The translations under genes were made by a program, and so were the position numbers. DNA of 64,000 bases from contig CAWGTF010000010.1 in the NCBI GenBank assembly GCA_963825425.1, forward strand, positions 372,001 to 436,000, written 5' to 3'. Under the pieces are notes generated by a model that worked only from the letters and a program-made list of their open reading frames with translations, did not search any database and was not told where the DNA came from. Source of the DNA: PALSA-607 sp963825425 (lineage in GTDB: Bacteria; Actinomycetota; Actinomycetes; Acidothermales; Acidothermaceae). Below, piece by piece: positions 30,364-38,425 of this stretch. Position 1 is the first letter of the stretch. Each line of letters begins with the position of its first letter.

Positions 30364-31509
30364 ATGAGGGTTGAGCGGGTACTTCCTACGCCTGAGGCCG
30401 CCGAGCTGCTCGAGCTGGTCGCCGATATCGCCCGCGAAAGCCTCGCACCGCGCGCGGCGCTGGCCGAACGCGAAGGCAGCTTTCCGCGCGACGCCTTCGC
30501 CAAGCTGGGTGCCAGCGGACTCCTCGGGCTGCCGTATCCCGAGCAATACGGCGGCGCCGCCCAGCCGTACGAGGTCTATCTCCAGGTCGTCGAAGAGCTC
30601 AGCAAGGCATGGCTGACGGTCGGTCTCGGCATCAGCGTGCACACCTTGGCCTGCTTCCCGCTCGCGCGCTTCGGCACAGACGCGCAGCGCGCCCGCTGGT
30701 TGCCCGCGATGCTCGGTGGCGCGCTGCTCGGTGCCTACTGCCTGTCAGAACCAGATTCAGGGTCGGACGCCGGTGCGTTGCGCACGCGCGCAACCCGGGT
30801 AGGTGATCGCTACCAACTCGATGGCACGAAGGCATGGATTACGCACGCGGGCCATGCGGATTTCTACGCGGTGCTCGCCCGCACCGCCGACGAGCGCTCG
30901 CGCGGCATCAGCTGCTTCCTGGTCGCGGGGGAGACCGCGGGCCTGCGGGCAGGCCCTCCCGAACACAAGATGGGCCTGCAGGGTTCCCCGACGGGACAGC
31001 TGCACCTGTCTGACGTCGAGGTGGACGCCGACCGGCTCATCGGCGCTGAAGGCCAGGGTTTCACGATCGCCCTCGCGGCGCTGGACACCGGTCGCTTGGG
31101 TATCGCCGCCTGCGCCGTCGGACTGGCCCAGGCGGCCTTTGACGTCGCACTCGACTACGCCGGGCAGCGCCGTCAGTTCGGACATGCGATCGCCGACTTC
31201 GAAGGCGTGGGCTTCCTGCTCGCCGACATGGCGACATCCATCGAGGCTGGCCGCGCGATCTACCTGGCCGCCGCGCGACGCGCGGACGCGGGGTTGCCGT
31301 TCACGCGGCAAGCCGCCATGTCGAAGCTGTTCTGCACCGACATGGCGATGCGGGTCACCACCGACGCGGTGCAGGTGCTTGGGGGATACGGCTACGTCGA
31401 GGACTATCCGGTCGAGCGCTACATGCGGGAAGCCAAGGCCTTGCAGATCGTCGAAGGCACCAATCAGGTGCAGCGCCTCGTTATCAGCCGGCAGCTGCGG
31501 AGGGAATAA
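30364..31509 (+). CDS. Acyl-CoA dehydrogenase
   Basis: A flavoprotein of 381 residues with the full acyl-CoA dehydrogenase fold. GAYCLSEPDSGSDAGAL is the first signature, ITHAGHADFYAVLAR follows in the beta domain, and the C-terminal helical domain has AAMSKLFCTDMAMRVTTDAV and QVLGGYGYVEDYPVERYMRE. It ends with the usual EGTNQVQRLVISRQL, and the catalytic glutamate lies in this region. It oxidises a short or branched acyl-CoA in fatty-acid or amino-acid breakdown; the substrate is not determined. It shares a 50-base divergent promoter region with the exonuclease gene. The frame is intact. Confidence 0.93.
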   Translation: MRVERVLPTPEAAELLELVADIARESLAPRAALAEREGSFPRDAFAKLGASGLLGLPYPEQYGGAAQPYEVYLQVVEELSKAWLTVGLGISVHTLACFPLARFGTDAQRARWLPAMLGGALLGAYCLSEPDSGSDAGALRTRATRVGDRYQLDGTKAWITHAGHADFYAVLARTADERSRGISCFLVAGETAGLRAGPPEHKMGLQGSPTGQLHLSDVEVDADRLIGAEGQGFTIALAALDTGRLGIAACAVGLAQAAFDVALDYAGQRRQFGHAIADFEGVGFLLADMATSIEAGRAIYLAAARRADAGLPFTRQAAMSKLFCTDMAMRVTTDAVQVLGGYGYVEDYPVERYMREAKALQIVEGTNQVQRLVISRQLRRE

Positions 31510-31665
31510 CTCGATCGGGCTATTGCAATTGGGCGGTCGCCGCGAGGGGTCGGCCAATTGGATGGTTTCGCTGGCGCTCGTGGCCAGTTTCCGGCAGGGT
31601 GACTCGGGTTGCCACATGTTTCTCCCGGTTCTTTTTGGCCGCCCTGCCTCGGAGGTCACTGGCTC

Positions 31666-32514
31666 GTGCTCCTGACTGCCCCGGCTACCACTGGCCGCTC
31701 CGGAGTTCTGCGTCGTCGCGCTGCACGCCGTCTAGGTGCACAGGGCCGTCGGCTGGCGAGCCGGGCGTTCGCCGTGGTGGGAGCTGTGACAGCCGGCCTC
31801 GTACTCGTGACGGGCCAGGCCGCCGCCAGTGCCAACCCCGGCACCGCCTTCGTCGCGGCGGCCAACCAGGCCCGCGCGGCGGCCGGCCTCCCGACTCTGA
31901 CGGTCAGTGCCGATCTGACCGCGGCGGCGACTCATCAGGCGCAGAACATGGCTGCTGCTGGCGTCTTGTTCCACACGCCGGACCTGGGGTCTGGGCTGTG
32001 CTGCTGGGCGATGGTGGGAGAGAACGTCGGCGAGGGACCTTCGGAGGCTGTGATCCAAGCCGCTTTCATGGCATCGCCAGAGCACCGGGCCAACATCTTG
32101 CGCACTGCCTTCGGCCAGATCGGCGTCGGCTACGTGATCGACAAGCGCGGCGACCTGTGGGTGTCGGAGATCTTCCGTCGCCCGACGGGATCGGTCGCGC
32201 CGGCTGCCCCCAAGGTCATCGCGAAGTCCAAGTCCACGCCCCGACCGGTGGTGGTCGCCCCACGCAAGCCCGTTGTCAAGGTGCGCGTCCAGCGCCCGCC
32301 ACTCGCGCCGGTGGCAGCAGTCGCGGCAGTGCCGTTGGTGCCGTTGGCGCTGTTGGTGCCGTCTGGTGCAGTGTCACGATCCCTTAGCCGGTTGCCACTC
32401 GATGAAGCGCAACAGCTGCCGATTCAGTTCAGCGTCAGTGAAGAGGTCGTGACCGGGACTGATCCGGTGAGCCGCTTGCTGGACTTCGCGGCGAAAGCCG
32501 CCGGATCGAACTAG
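31666..32514 (+). CDS. Secreted CAP-domain (SCP/PR1) protein
   Basis: A secreted protein of about 282 residues. A basic N-terminus and hydrophobic core (VVGAVTAGLVLVTGQAAASA) form a signal peptide. The CAP domain has ANQARAAAGLPTLTVSADLT, a GENVGEGP motif, and SPEHRANILRTAFGQIGVGY. The region after about residue 190 is rich in proline, valine and lysine and probably spans the wall. The GTG at 31666 has GGAGG at 31651-31655. CAP proteins of actinobacteria are often cell-wall associated and of unknown activity. Its last 26 bases are tandemly repeated downstream. Confidence 0.85.
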   Translation: MLLTAPATTGRSGVLRRRAARRLGAQGRRLASRAFAVVGAVTAGLVLVTGQAAASANPGTAFVAAANQARAAAGLPTLTVSADLTAAATHQAQNMAAAGVLFHTPDLGSGLCCWAMVGENVGEGPSEAVIQAAFMASPEHRANILRTAFGQIGVGYVIDKRGDLWVSEIFRRPTGSVAPAAPKVIAKSKSTPRPVVVAPRKPVVKVRVQRPPLAPVAAVAAVPLVPLALLVPSGAVSRSLSRLPLDEAQQLPIQFSVSEEVVTGTDPVSRLLDFAAKAAGSN

Positions 32515-32565
32515 CGGCGAAAGCCGCCGGATCGAACTAGCGGCGAAAGCCGCCGGATCGAGCTA
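32488..32565 (+). repeat. Three tandem 26-bp units spanning the CAP-gene stop codon
   Basis: Units at 32488-32513, 32514-32539 and 32540-32565 are identical except for one base in the third. Each begins with the hairpin GCGGC-GAAA-GCCGC, a GNRA-type tetraloop, and ends with the CTA of a TAG. The first unit encodes the last residues (AAKAAGSN) and the stop of the CAP protein. Confidence 0.95.
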
Positions 32566-32670
32566 GCAAACCCCGCCAGTCACAGGCGACGCACTGGCAT
32601 CTTTCTCTTACGTAGCAGCGTCTTTTGCTGACTTTTGTCGGCCCGTTGCCTACCGTTTGCACGGCCTCGA

Positions 32671-32702
32671 TGACCTGCGACGATGCGCATCTTCGCAGGT
32701 CA
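32671..32702. repeat. 32-bp near-perfect palindrome
   Basis: TGACCTGCGA (32671-32680) and TCGCAGGTCA (32693-32702) are exact reverse complements, and the centre GATGCGCATC (32682-32691) is itself a perfect palindrome. Only the pair 32681 (C) and 32692 (T) is mismatched. No T-run follows on either strand, so an operator or processing signal fits better than a terminator. Confidence 0.9.
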
Positions 32703-32913
32703 GCCGTGGGTTGACAGACCATCCCGGCGACCCGGTATCGTCCCCGGCGTCCACCGAGATTTCCGGCGAGGAGAACCCTCTCCCGCCTCGATCACCCTGG
32801 GTCGTCGGCGACCGCGCGGGCACTGCGCAGGTCGCCTAGGTGCCAGGTCCAGGTGTGTCGGGCAGGCGGAGGAGTCGCTTCGCACCGGTAGGGGGTGCGA
32901 CACCCGGGAGGGT

Positions 32914-32984
32914 CCGGGCGCCCAGTAGACAACGGCAGTTGTCCCGCAGCCGGCGGGATCGCTCTCGGTCCGAGGGGCGCCCGG
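32914..32984 (+). ncRNA. Candidate structured RNA, cloverleaf-like
   Basis: CCGGGCGCCC (32914-32923) pairs exactly with GGGCGCCCGG (32975-32984). Inside lie three small hairpins: GACAAC-ggca-GTTGTC (32928-32943), CCGC-agccg-GCGG (32944-32956) and CTCG-gtc-CGAG (32964-32974). This makes a four-way junction of 71 bases. It has no anticodon-like or T-loop features, so it is not a tRNA. Whether it is transcribed is unknown, and high GC makes short stems cheap, although the 10-bp closing stem is less easily due to chance. Confidence 0.35.
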
Positions 32985-33098
32985 CCCTTACCCGGCAGCC
33001 GGTGCTTTGCGCATGGCTTCCAGATCCAGCTGCGCACCGCTCCCCGCCGCATGATGGCGCGCGGCGTTGTACGGTGCGCAAACAGCCACAGATGAGTC

Positions 33099-34790
33099 GT
33101 GGCCGCAGATGGCGCGAGGAGTGCTGTGCAGAGGCGGATCGGCGAAGTGCCCCGACTTGCCGACCATGCTGGCGAGGCCCGCGTGGATCGGGCGGTCAGC
33201 GCCCCGCGATCTGTTGGTCGCACGCCCGCCACCCTCTCCCGCTGGGTCGCCATCGGCCTCGCGTTCGCTGGGGGCCTGGCGCTCGACGCGGCCTTCCAGC
33301 CACTGGCCTGGTGGCCAATCGCGGTGCCCGCCACCGCGGCGATTCTGATTGCCGTCAAGGGTCAGACGTGGCGGTCCGGTCTTGCTATCGGCTTCGCCGC
33401 CGGGCTCGGCGAGTTCATCCCGTTGTTGGCCTGGCTGCATGTCGTCACGCCGCTCGCCTGGATAGCCCTCGCGATCGTCATGGCCGGCTACGTCGCCGTG
33501 CTCGGCTGTGGCCTGACCATGGTCGTGCAGAGGCTGCCAGGGTGGCCGGTCTGGACCGCCTGCCTGTGGGTGGCCGAGGAACTCGTCCGGGACCGCTGGC
33601 CGCTCGGCGGCTTCTCGTGGGGCCGGCTCGCGTTCAGCCAGGGCGACACGCCGTTCACCGGGTACGCCGCTCTCGGCGGGGCACCTGCGGTGACGTTCGC
33701 GGTCGCGTTGTCAGCGGGGCTCCTTGCGCTCGTGGTGCTGACCCTGCTGCCAGCGTTTCGGTGGCCCAGCCGCGTGCGGGTTTCCGCTGTTGTCGGTGTC
33801 GGGCTCGCCGTGCTGGCCGCCCTCGGCGTCCCACTGCTTGGTCTTGCGGTGCCACGCCCCACCGGCGGCCACACCGTCCAGGTCGCGGTGGTGCAGGGCA
33901 ACGTGCCGCACCCTGGCACGCACTTCCTGGGCCGCGCCGAGGACGTGCTGAACAACCACCTGGCAGAGACCGCAAAGTTGACCGCCGAGGTGAAGTCCGG
34001 CGCGCTCGCTCAACCGCAACTCGTCCTGTGGCCGGAGAACGCGTCCGACGTCGACCCGTTCGAGGACGCCAGGGTCTCCAACGAGATCCAGGCCGCCGCG
34101 ACAGCACTCGGGGTGCCAATCCTGGTGGGTGCGGTACTCCAGGACGGCCCGAACAACGTCAGCAATACCGGCATCGTCTGGGATCCGGTGACCGGGCCCG
34201 GTCAGCGCTACACGAAGCGGCATCTGGTGCCGTTCGGCGAATACATCCCATGGCGCGGGTTCATCAACCACCTGACAAGCCTGACCTCGTTGGTGCCGCA
34301 GAACTTCCTGCCAGGGCATCGGGTCGGCACGCTGACCGTAGGACCGGCAACGATCGCCGACGTGATGTGCTTCGAGGTCGCATTCGATGAGCAGGTTCGA
34401 GACGGCGTCACGCATGGCGGCCAGGTCATCGTCGTCCAGACCAACAACGCGACCTACATGCATACCGCCGAGACCCGCCAGCAGCTCGCGATGTCGCAAC
34501 TGCGTGCCGTCGAACACGGGCGCTCGGTGGTCGTGGCGGCGACGAGCGGCATCAGCGCCGTCATCGCGCCGAACGGCCACGTGGTGGCGCGGACCGCGGA
34601 GTTGACGCCGGCGATCATCGATCTGCCGGTCGTCCTGCGCACTCCTCTGACGATCGCCGATCACCTGGGTGCGGGTCCCGAATGGGTCCTCGGCATACTC
34701 GGCGTGCTGTCCATCGTCGCGGTGGTTGTCCGCAACCGGTTCCATCCCAATCCGACGGGTCGCGATCCCGGGAAGGAGCTCGCGCCGTGA
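33099..34790 (+). CDS. lnt: Apolipoprotein N-acyltransferase
   Basis: Lnt adds the third acyl chain to lipoproteins at the outer face of the membrane. About seven membrane segments occupy the first 240 residues (PLGGFSWGRLAFSQGD is the conserved periplasmic stretch). The nitrilase-like domain then shows VLWPENASDVDP with the catalytic glutamate, the lysine in RYTKRHLVPFGEYIPWRGF, and the nucleophile cysteine in IADVMCFEVAFDE. The length of about 563 residues is normal and the frame intact. The ppm1 start overlaps its stop as GTGA; in M. tuberculosis the two are fused. Confidence 0.94.
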   Translation: MAADGARSAVQRRIGEVPRLADHAGEARVDRAVSAPRSVGRTPATLSRWVAIGLAFAGGLALDAAFQPLAWWPIAVPATAAILIAVKGQTWRSGLAIGFAAGLGEFIPLLAWLHVVTPLAWIALAIVMAGYVAVLGCGLTMVVQRLPGWPVWTACLWVAEELVRDRWPLGGFSWGRLAFSQGDTPFTGYAALGGAPAVTFAVALSAGLLALVVLTLLPAFRWPSRVRVSAVVGVGLAVLAALGVPLLGLAVPRPTGGHTVQVAVVQGNVPHPGTHFLGRAEDVLNNHLAETAKLTAEVKSGALAQPQLVLWPENASDVDPFEDARVSNEIQAAATALGVPILVGAVLQDGPNNVSNTGIVWDPVTGPGQRYTKRHLVPFGEYIPWRGFINHLTSLTSLVPQNFLPGHRVGTLTVGPATIADVMCFEVAFDEQVRDGVTHGGQVIVVQTNNATYMHTAETRQQLAMSQLRAVEHGRSVVVAATSGISAVIAPNGHVVARTAELTPAIIDLPVVLRTPLTIADHLGAGPEWVLGILGVLSIVAVVVRNRFHPNPTGRDPGKELAP

Positions 34791-35555
34791 CGACCGCCGA
34801 CGACCTCGCTGCGGCGCGGGTGCTGGTGATCATTCCGACCTACCAGGAACGCGAAAGCCTGCCGCTGATCGTCGCGAGGGTGCGCACCGCCGTCCCGACG
34901 GCGCACGTCCTGGTCGCCGACGACAACAGCCCCGACGGCACCGGCAAGATCGCTGACGAGCTCGCCGCGAGCGACGACCATCTCCACGTCCTGCACCGAC
35001 CGGCCAAGAATGGGCTCGGCGCTGCCTACGTCGCGGGGTTCGAGTGGGCCCTATCCAATGGCTACGACGCCATCGTCGAGATGGACGCCGACGGGTCTCA
35101 CCAGCCCGAGCAGTTGCCGAACCTCCTCGCGTGCCCTCACCGACGCGGACGTGGTCCTGGGATCGCGGTGGGTGCCCGGAGGCAAGGTCAGCAACTGGCC
35201 GAAATCGCGAGAGGTCCTCAGCCGAGGGGCCAACGCCTATGCCAGGGTCGCCCTTGGCATTCCGCTTCGCGACGCCACTGGCGGCTATCGGGTCTACCGC
35301 GCCAAGGTCCTTCGATCGTTCGACCTCACGACGGTGCGTTCGCAGGGTTACTGCTTCCAAGTCGACCTCGCGCTCCGCAGTTGGCAGCACGGTTATCGCG
35401 TGGTCGAAGTGCCGATCTCGTTCGTGGAGCGCGCACTGGGCGCCAGCAAGATGAACCGAGGGATCGTGCTCGAAGCACTGTGGCGGGTCACGGTGTGGGG
35501 CGTCCGCGCGCGACTAGACCAGCTCGCGCGCCGACGGCCGCCAGGCTCCGCTTAG
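34787..35555 (+). CDS. ppm1: Polyprenol-phosphate mannosyltransferase (DPMS-like), one frameshift
   Basis: A GT2 glycosyltransferase of about 255 residues making polyprenyl-phosphate-mannose for lipoglycan and glycoprotein synthesis. It shows VLVIIPTYQERESLP, VADDNSPDGTGKIADEL, the metal-binding EMDADGSHQPEQLPNLL and LGSRWVPGGKVSNWPKSREV. It has no C-terminal membrane segments, as usual for the actinobacterial catalytic domain, which relies on Lnt for anchoring. One extra base near 35129 breaks the frame at LL-RALTDADVVLG. It converges on rbpA with overlapping stops. Confidence 0.92.
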
Positions 35556-35560
35556 GCGGA
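35547..35560. terminator. Small hairpin holding both stop codons of ppm1 and rbpA
   Basis: TCCGC (35547-35551) and GCGGA (35556-35560) flank TTAG, which supplies the TAG of ppm1 on the plus strand and the TAA of rbpA on the minus strand. The stem is only 5 bp and has no T-tract, so it may be a weak bidirectional pause rather than a strong terminator. Confidence 0.4.
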
Positions 35561-35905
35561 CTTGCGACGCCCAGCAAGGCGGAGCAGGTCGAGACGTTCC
35601 TGCAGGATGACCTCAAGCTCAGGAATGCTGCGACGCTCGAGCAGCATGTCCCAGTGGGTGCGCGGAACCTTGACCCGCACCGGCTCGCCTGAGCCGGTCG
35701 CGGTGTTCGCCTTGGTTGCCGTCGCGCCACAAAACTTGCACTCCCACGTAGCCGGGACCTCGGCTTCGACGGAGAGCGGTACCTCGAGTCGGTGCCGGTT
35801 AGGGCACACGTACGAGATCATTTGCCGCTCGGCCAGTTCAGTACCTTTATCGTTCTCGTAGCTCACCGCGCCAAGTCGGCTGCCGCGAAGTGCTCTTTCC
35901 GCCAT
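35552..35905 (-). CDS. rbpA: RNA polymerase-binding protein RbpA
   Basis: RbpA stabilises the sigma-A/B holoenzyme and open complexes in actinobacteria. The ATG at 35905 gives MAERALRGSRLGAVSYENDKG, followed by the zinc-binding core (ISYVCPNRHRLEVPLSVEAE and WECKFCGATA) and the C-terminal sigma-interacting helix HWDMLLERRSIPELEVILQE. The frame reads upstream of this ATG without another family-like start. The position next to lnt-ppm1 matches M. tuberculosis Rv2050-Rv2051c. Confidence 0.95.
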   Translation of the reverse strand: MAERALRGSRLGAVSYENDKGTELAERQMISYVCPNRHRLEVPLSVEAEVPATWECKFCGATATKANTATGSGEPVRVKVPRTHWDMLLERRSIPELEVILQERLDLLRLAGRRKSA

Positions 35906-36109
35906 GTCTGCCTCCCACGTCCTCACCGCGTCCAACGTCTGAGTTGGTAGCGGGATTCCCGGCCTACGCCTGCCCGTCATCACGGTCTTACCCTTATGAC
36001 GCATATCTGACCCTGATGGTTCGCGGCTGGTTCGCCGTGGGCGATGATCGCGGTTCAGCTACCCGACGCTGCCCGACCCCCGCTGTCGAGCCATCACGAC
36101 AGGAGCCCC

Positions 36110-36742
36110 ATGAACGACGGTCCGGTGGTGGTACCAGGTGTCCCTTTTGAGCTCTTTTGGGACTTGGCGCCCGAGCACTGGGAGCCGGTCGTCGGCACCG
36201 CCTCGCGGGAGTCCGGGGTCCTGATCGAGGCAGGTCCGCAGACCGACCTGTTCGTCTCGCCTGACGACCTCGAGCCGTCGTTGAACGCGCCCCGGCTGAT
36301 CGGCGTCCCCGATTCTCGCTTTCAGCTCAGCGCGCTAGTCGAGGTCGAGTTCGGCGCTACCTTCGACGCGGGTGTGCTTGTGGTGTGGGTGAACGAACGA
36401 TCGTGGGCCAAGCTCTGCCTCGAGTACTCACCGGCGGGGCAACCGATGGTCGTCTCCGTCGTCACCCGCGCGCGATCCGATGACGCCAACAGCAGGGACG
36501 TCGAGGGGTCGGGGACCTGGCTAAGGGTTTCGCGGTCGACCCCCGGCAGTTTCGCGTTCCACGCCGCAACCGACGGCGTGCACTGGAGCCTGATCCGCCA
36601 CTTCCATCTCGACACCGGGCCGGGCGACGTGGTCCGGATCGGCTTCCTCGCGCAATCGCCAACTGGCGAGGGGTGTCGCGCGAGCTTCACCCAGCTGCGC
36701 TACCTGCCCGAGGCCCTCGACGATCTGCGCGGCGGCGACTAG
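36110..36742 (+). CDS. DUF1349 beta-sandwich protein
   Basis: A cytoplasmic protein of 210 residues with the DUF1349 concanavalin-like fold: SRFQLSALVEVEFGATFDAG, then WAKLCLEYSPAGQPMVVSVV and a late aromatic FAFHAATDGVHWSLIRHF. Family members are thought to bind carbohydrate, but no catalytic function is established. AGGAG at 36101-36105 precedes the ATG. It diverges from rbpA across a 204-base gap and converges on the next gene with a shared CTAG stop. The frame is intact. Confidence 0.8.
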   Translation: MNDGPVVVPGVPFELFWDLAPEHWEPVVGTASRESGVLIEAGPQTDLFVSPDDLEPSLNAPRLIGVPDSRFQLSALVEVEFGATFDAGVLVVWVNERSWAKLCLEYSPAGQPMVVSVVTRARSDDANSRDVEGSGTWLRVSRSTPGSFAFHAATDGVHWSLIRHFHLDTGPGDVVRIGFLAQSPTGEGCRASFTQLRYLPEALDDLRGGD

Positions 36743-37698
36743 AGGACCCGGATGGCTTGGCCCGCTGCCCAGCCCCGGATGTTCTCGACGACCTGCGGCC
36801 ACCACCGCTGGTATGTCCCCGTCGTCACATAGCCCACGTGTGGCGTCACCACGGTGTTCGGCAGCATCCGCAGCGGGTGCGTCGCCGGCAGGGGCTCGAC
36901 GTCGAACACATCGAGCCCGGCGCCGGCGATGGAGCCGGTCCGGAGTGCCTCGATGAGGGCGTGCTCGTCGATCAGCGGGCCGCGCGATGTGTTCACCAGA
37001 TACGCGGTGCGCTGCATCGCAGCGAGTTCGCCGGCGCCGACGACACCGCGGGTGCGATCACTGAGCTTGAGGTGCAGCGTGACCACGTCGGCGGTCGCGA
37101 ACAGCTCGCCCTTCGGTACCGCTCTCACGCCGAGCTCGGCAGCGTACTCGGGCTGCAGGTTCTGACTCCACGCGACGACGTCCATGCCGAATGCGAGGCC
37201 GATCTTGGCGACCTCACGACCGAGATTGCCCAGGCCGACGATTCCGAGCCGCGCCCCAGCGAGTTCGAAGCCGAGGGTGCGTTGCCAGCCGCCGGCGCGG
37301 ACCTCGCGGTCTTCTGCACAGATGTGGCGCGCCAGGGCGAGGATCAAGCCCCAGGTCAACTCGGCAGTCGACGTCCGCAGGCCGGCGGTTCCCCTCACCT
37401 CGACACCAAGTTCACGACACGCGTCGAGGTCGATGGATGCGTTCGCCATCCCGGTCGTGACGAGCAGCTTGAGGCGGGGCGCCTGCCTGAGCACCTCACG
37501 CGGGAACGGTGTCCGTTCCCGCATAGCGACCACGATGTCGGCGTCGCGCAGCGCGGCTGCCAGGGCCTCGTCGGTCAGGTGCTCGGTTCGCACGTCGAGG
37601 TCGAACGGTCCGCCGCTCAGGCCGTCCAGTTGCTGCCACGGACCGAACTGTCGGGCCACATCTTGATAGTCGTCGAGAACCAGAACACGATGCGTCAT
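36739..37698 (-). CDS. D-2-hydroxyacid dehydrogenase, NAD-dependent
   Basis: A dehydrogenase of 319 residues in the phosphoglycerate/formate dehydrogenase family. The dinucleotide-binding motif is LGIVGLGNLGREVAKIGLAF, the substrate arginine is in YLVNTSRGPLIDEHALIEAL, and the catalytic glutamate and histidine lie in GLDVFDVEPLP and NTVVTPHVGYVT. Substrate identity is not clear from sequence. It starts with ATG at 37698, divergent from the hemerythrin gene. Its stop is on the CTAG shared with the DUF1349 gene. The frame is intact. Confidence 0.9.
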   Translation of the reverse strand: MTHRVLVLDDYQDVARQFGPWQQLDGLSGGPFDLDVRTEHLTDEALAAALRDADIVVAMRERTPFPREVLRQAPRLKLLVTTGMANASIDLDACRELGVEVRGTAGLRTSTAELTWGLILALARHICAEDREVRAGGWQRTLGFELAGARLGIVGLGNLGREVAKIGLAFGMDVVAWSQNLQPEYAAELGVRAVPKGELFATADVVTLHLKLSDRTRGVVGAGELAAMQRTAYLVNTSRGPLIDEHALIEALRTGSIAGAGLDVFDVEPLPATHPLRMLPNTVVTPHVGYVTTGTYQRWWPQVVENIRGWAAGQAIRVL

Positions 37699-37757
37699 GT
37701 ACGCATCCTGGCATCATGGCCAGACCCCGTTGACCTGACAGGAAGGGCCTGCCGCCG

Positions 37758-38423
37758 ATGAACGCCGATAGTGCTACCGAGCGCCCGCTCATCCAGCAGA
37801 TGGTGGTGATTCACCGTGTGTTCCGCCGCGAGTTCGGCCTCTTGCCGGCGATGATCCGCGGCGTCGCGCGGGACGATCTCGAGCGCGCCAAGGTCGTCGC
37901 CGACCACGCGAGCAATCTGCTGCGCTTCGTGCACGTGCACCACAGTGGTGAGGACGAGTACCTCTGGCCGGTGTTGCTCGAGCGAGTCGAGGTCGAGGCC
38001 GCCCTGATCCGGCGCATGGAGGACCAACATCTGCACGTCGCAGCGCTGCTCCCACACGCGCAGGAGCAGTTGCCGGACTGGGCCACGCAGCCGTCGCCGG
38101 AACGGGGCGAGGAGCTCGCGACAACGTTCGAGGACATCGCGTCGGCCCTCGGCGAGCACCTGGGCGAGGAGGAGAAGCAGATCTTGCCGCTTGTCGAGAC
38201 GCACCTCACTGTTGTGGAGTGGGACCGGCTCGGCGAGCACGCGCGCGCCAGCGTGTCACCGCCGGAGTTGATGGCGATTCTTGCGGCGATTCTCGAAGAG
38301 GCGGACGACGACGAGCGTGCGATGTTCACGGCCGCGCTGCCACCGCCAGTTCTGACCATGTTCGTCGAGCAGGCCGAGCCGGCGTACAAAGAGCACATGC
38401 GGCAACTGCGCGTCGGCGTCTGA
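37758..38423 (+). CDS. Hemerythrin-domain (HHE) protein
   Basis: A 221-residue helical protein. Histidines and acidic residues fit a di-iron hemerythrin core: VVIHRVFRREFG, FVHVHHSGEDEYLWPVLLER, RMEDQHLHVAAL and GEHLGEEEKQILPLVETH. A second helical region ends QAEPAYKEHMRQL. Such proteins sense or store oxygen, nitric oxide or iron; the role here is unknown. The next gene begins 3 bases after its stop. The frame is intact. Confidence 0.88.
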   Translation: MNADSATERPLIQQMVVIHRVFRREFGLLPAMIRGVARDDLERAKVVADHASNLLRFVHVHHSGEDEYLWPVLLERVEVEAALIRRMEDQHLHVAALLPHAQEQLPDWATQPSPERGEELATTFEDIASALGEHLGEEEKQILPLVETHLTVVEWDRLGEHARASVSPPELMAILAAILEEADDDERAMFTAALPPPVLTMFVEQAEPAYKEHMRQLRVGV

Positions 38424-38425
38424 CG

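Larger units (their letters stand above)
32566..33098. other. Structured gene-free region upstream of lnt
   Basis: This 533-base stretch has no convincing gene on either strand; frames found there lack family-like sequence and ribosome-binding sites. It contains a 32-bp palindrome (32671-32702), the hairpin GGGTG-CGA-CACCC (32893-32905) and a cloverleaf-like element (32914-32984). I compared it mentally with RNase P RNA, tmRNA, SRP RNA and the cobalamin and c-di-AMP riboswitches and saw no consensus match. The lnt promoter must lie here. Confidence 0.6.

Noticed and set aside
31510..31665. c-di-AMP riboswitch before the CAP-domain gene
   Set aside because: Such switches often precede wall-hydrolase and related genes in actinobacteria, but the 156 bases here lack the conserved ydaO-type blocks.
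32840..32990. Possible RNase P RNA, tmRNA, SRP RNA or cobalamin riboswitch
   Set aside because: Words such as GGTCCGGGCGCCCAG recall RNase P, but the conserved helices, the SRP tetraloop core, the tmRNA tag and the B12 box are all absent.
32792..33358. Long open frames on the minus strand in the lnt upstream region
   Set aside because: They lack a ribosome-binding site and family-like sequence, overlap the lnt 5' end, and look like ordinary high-GC shadow frames.
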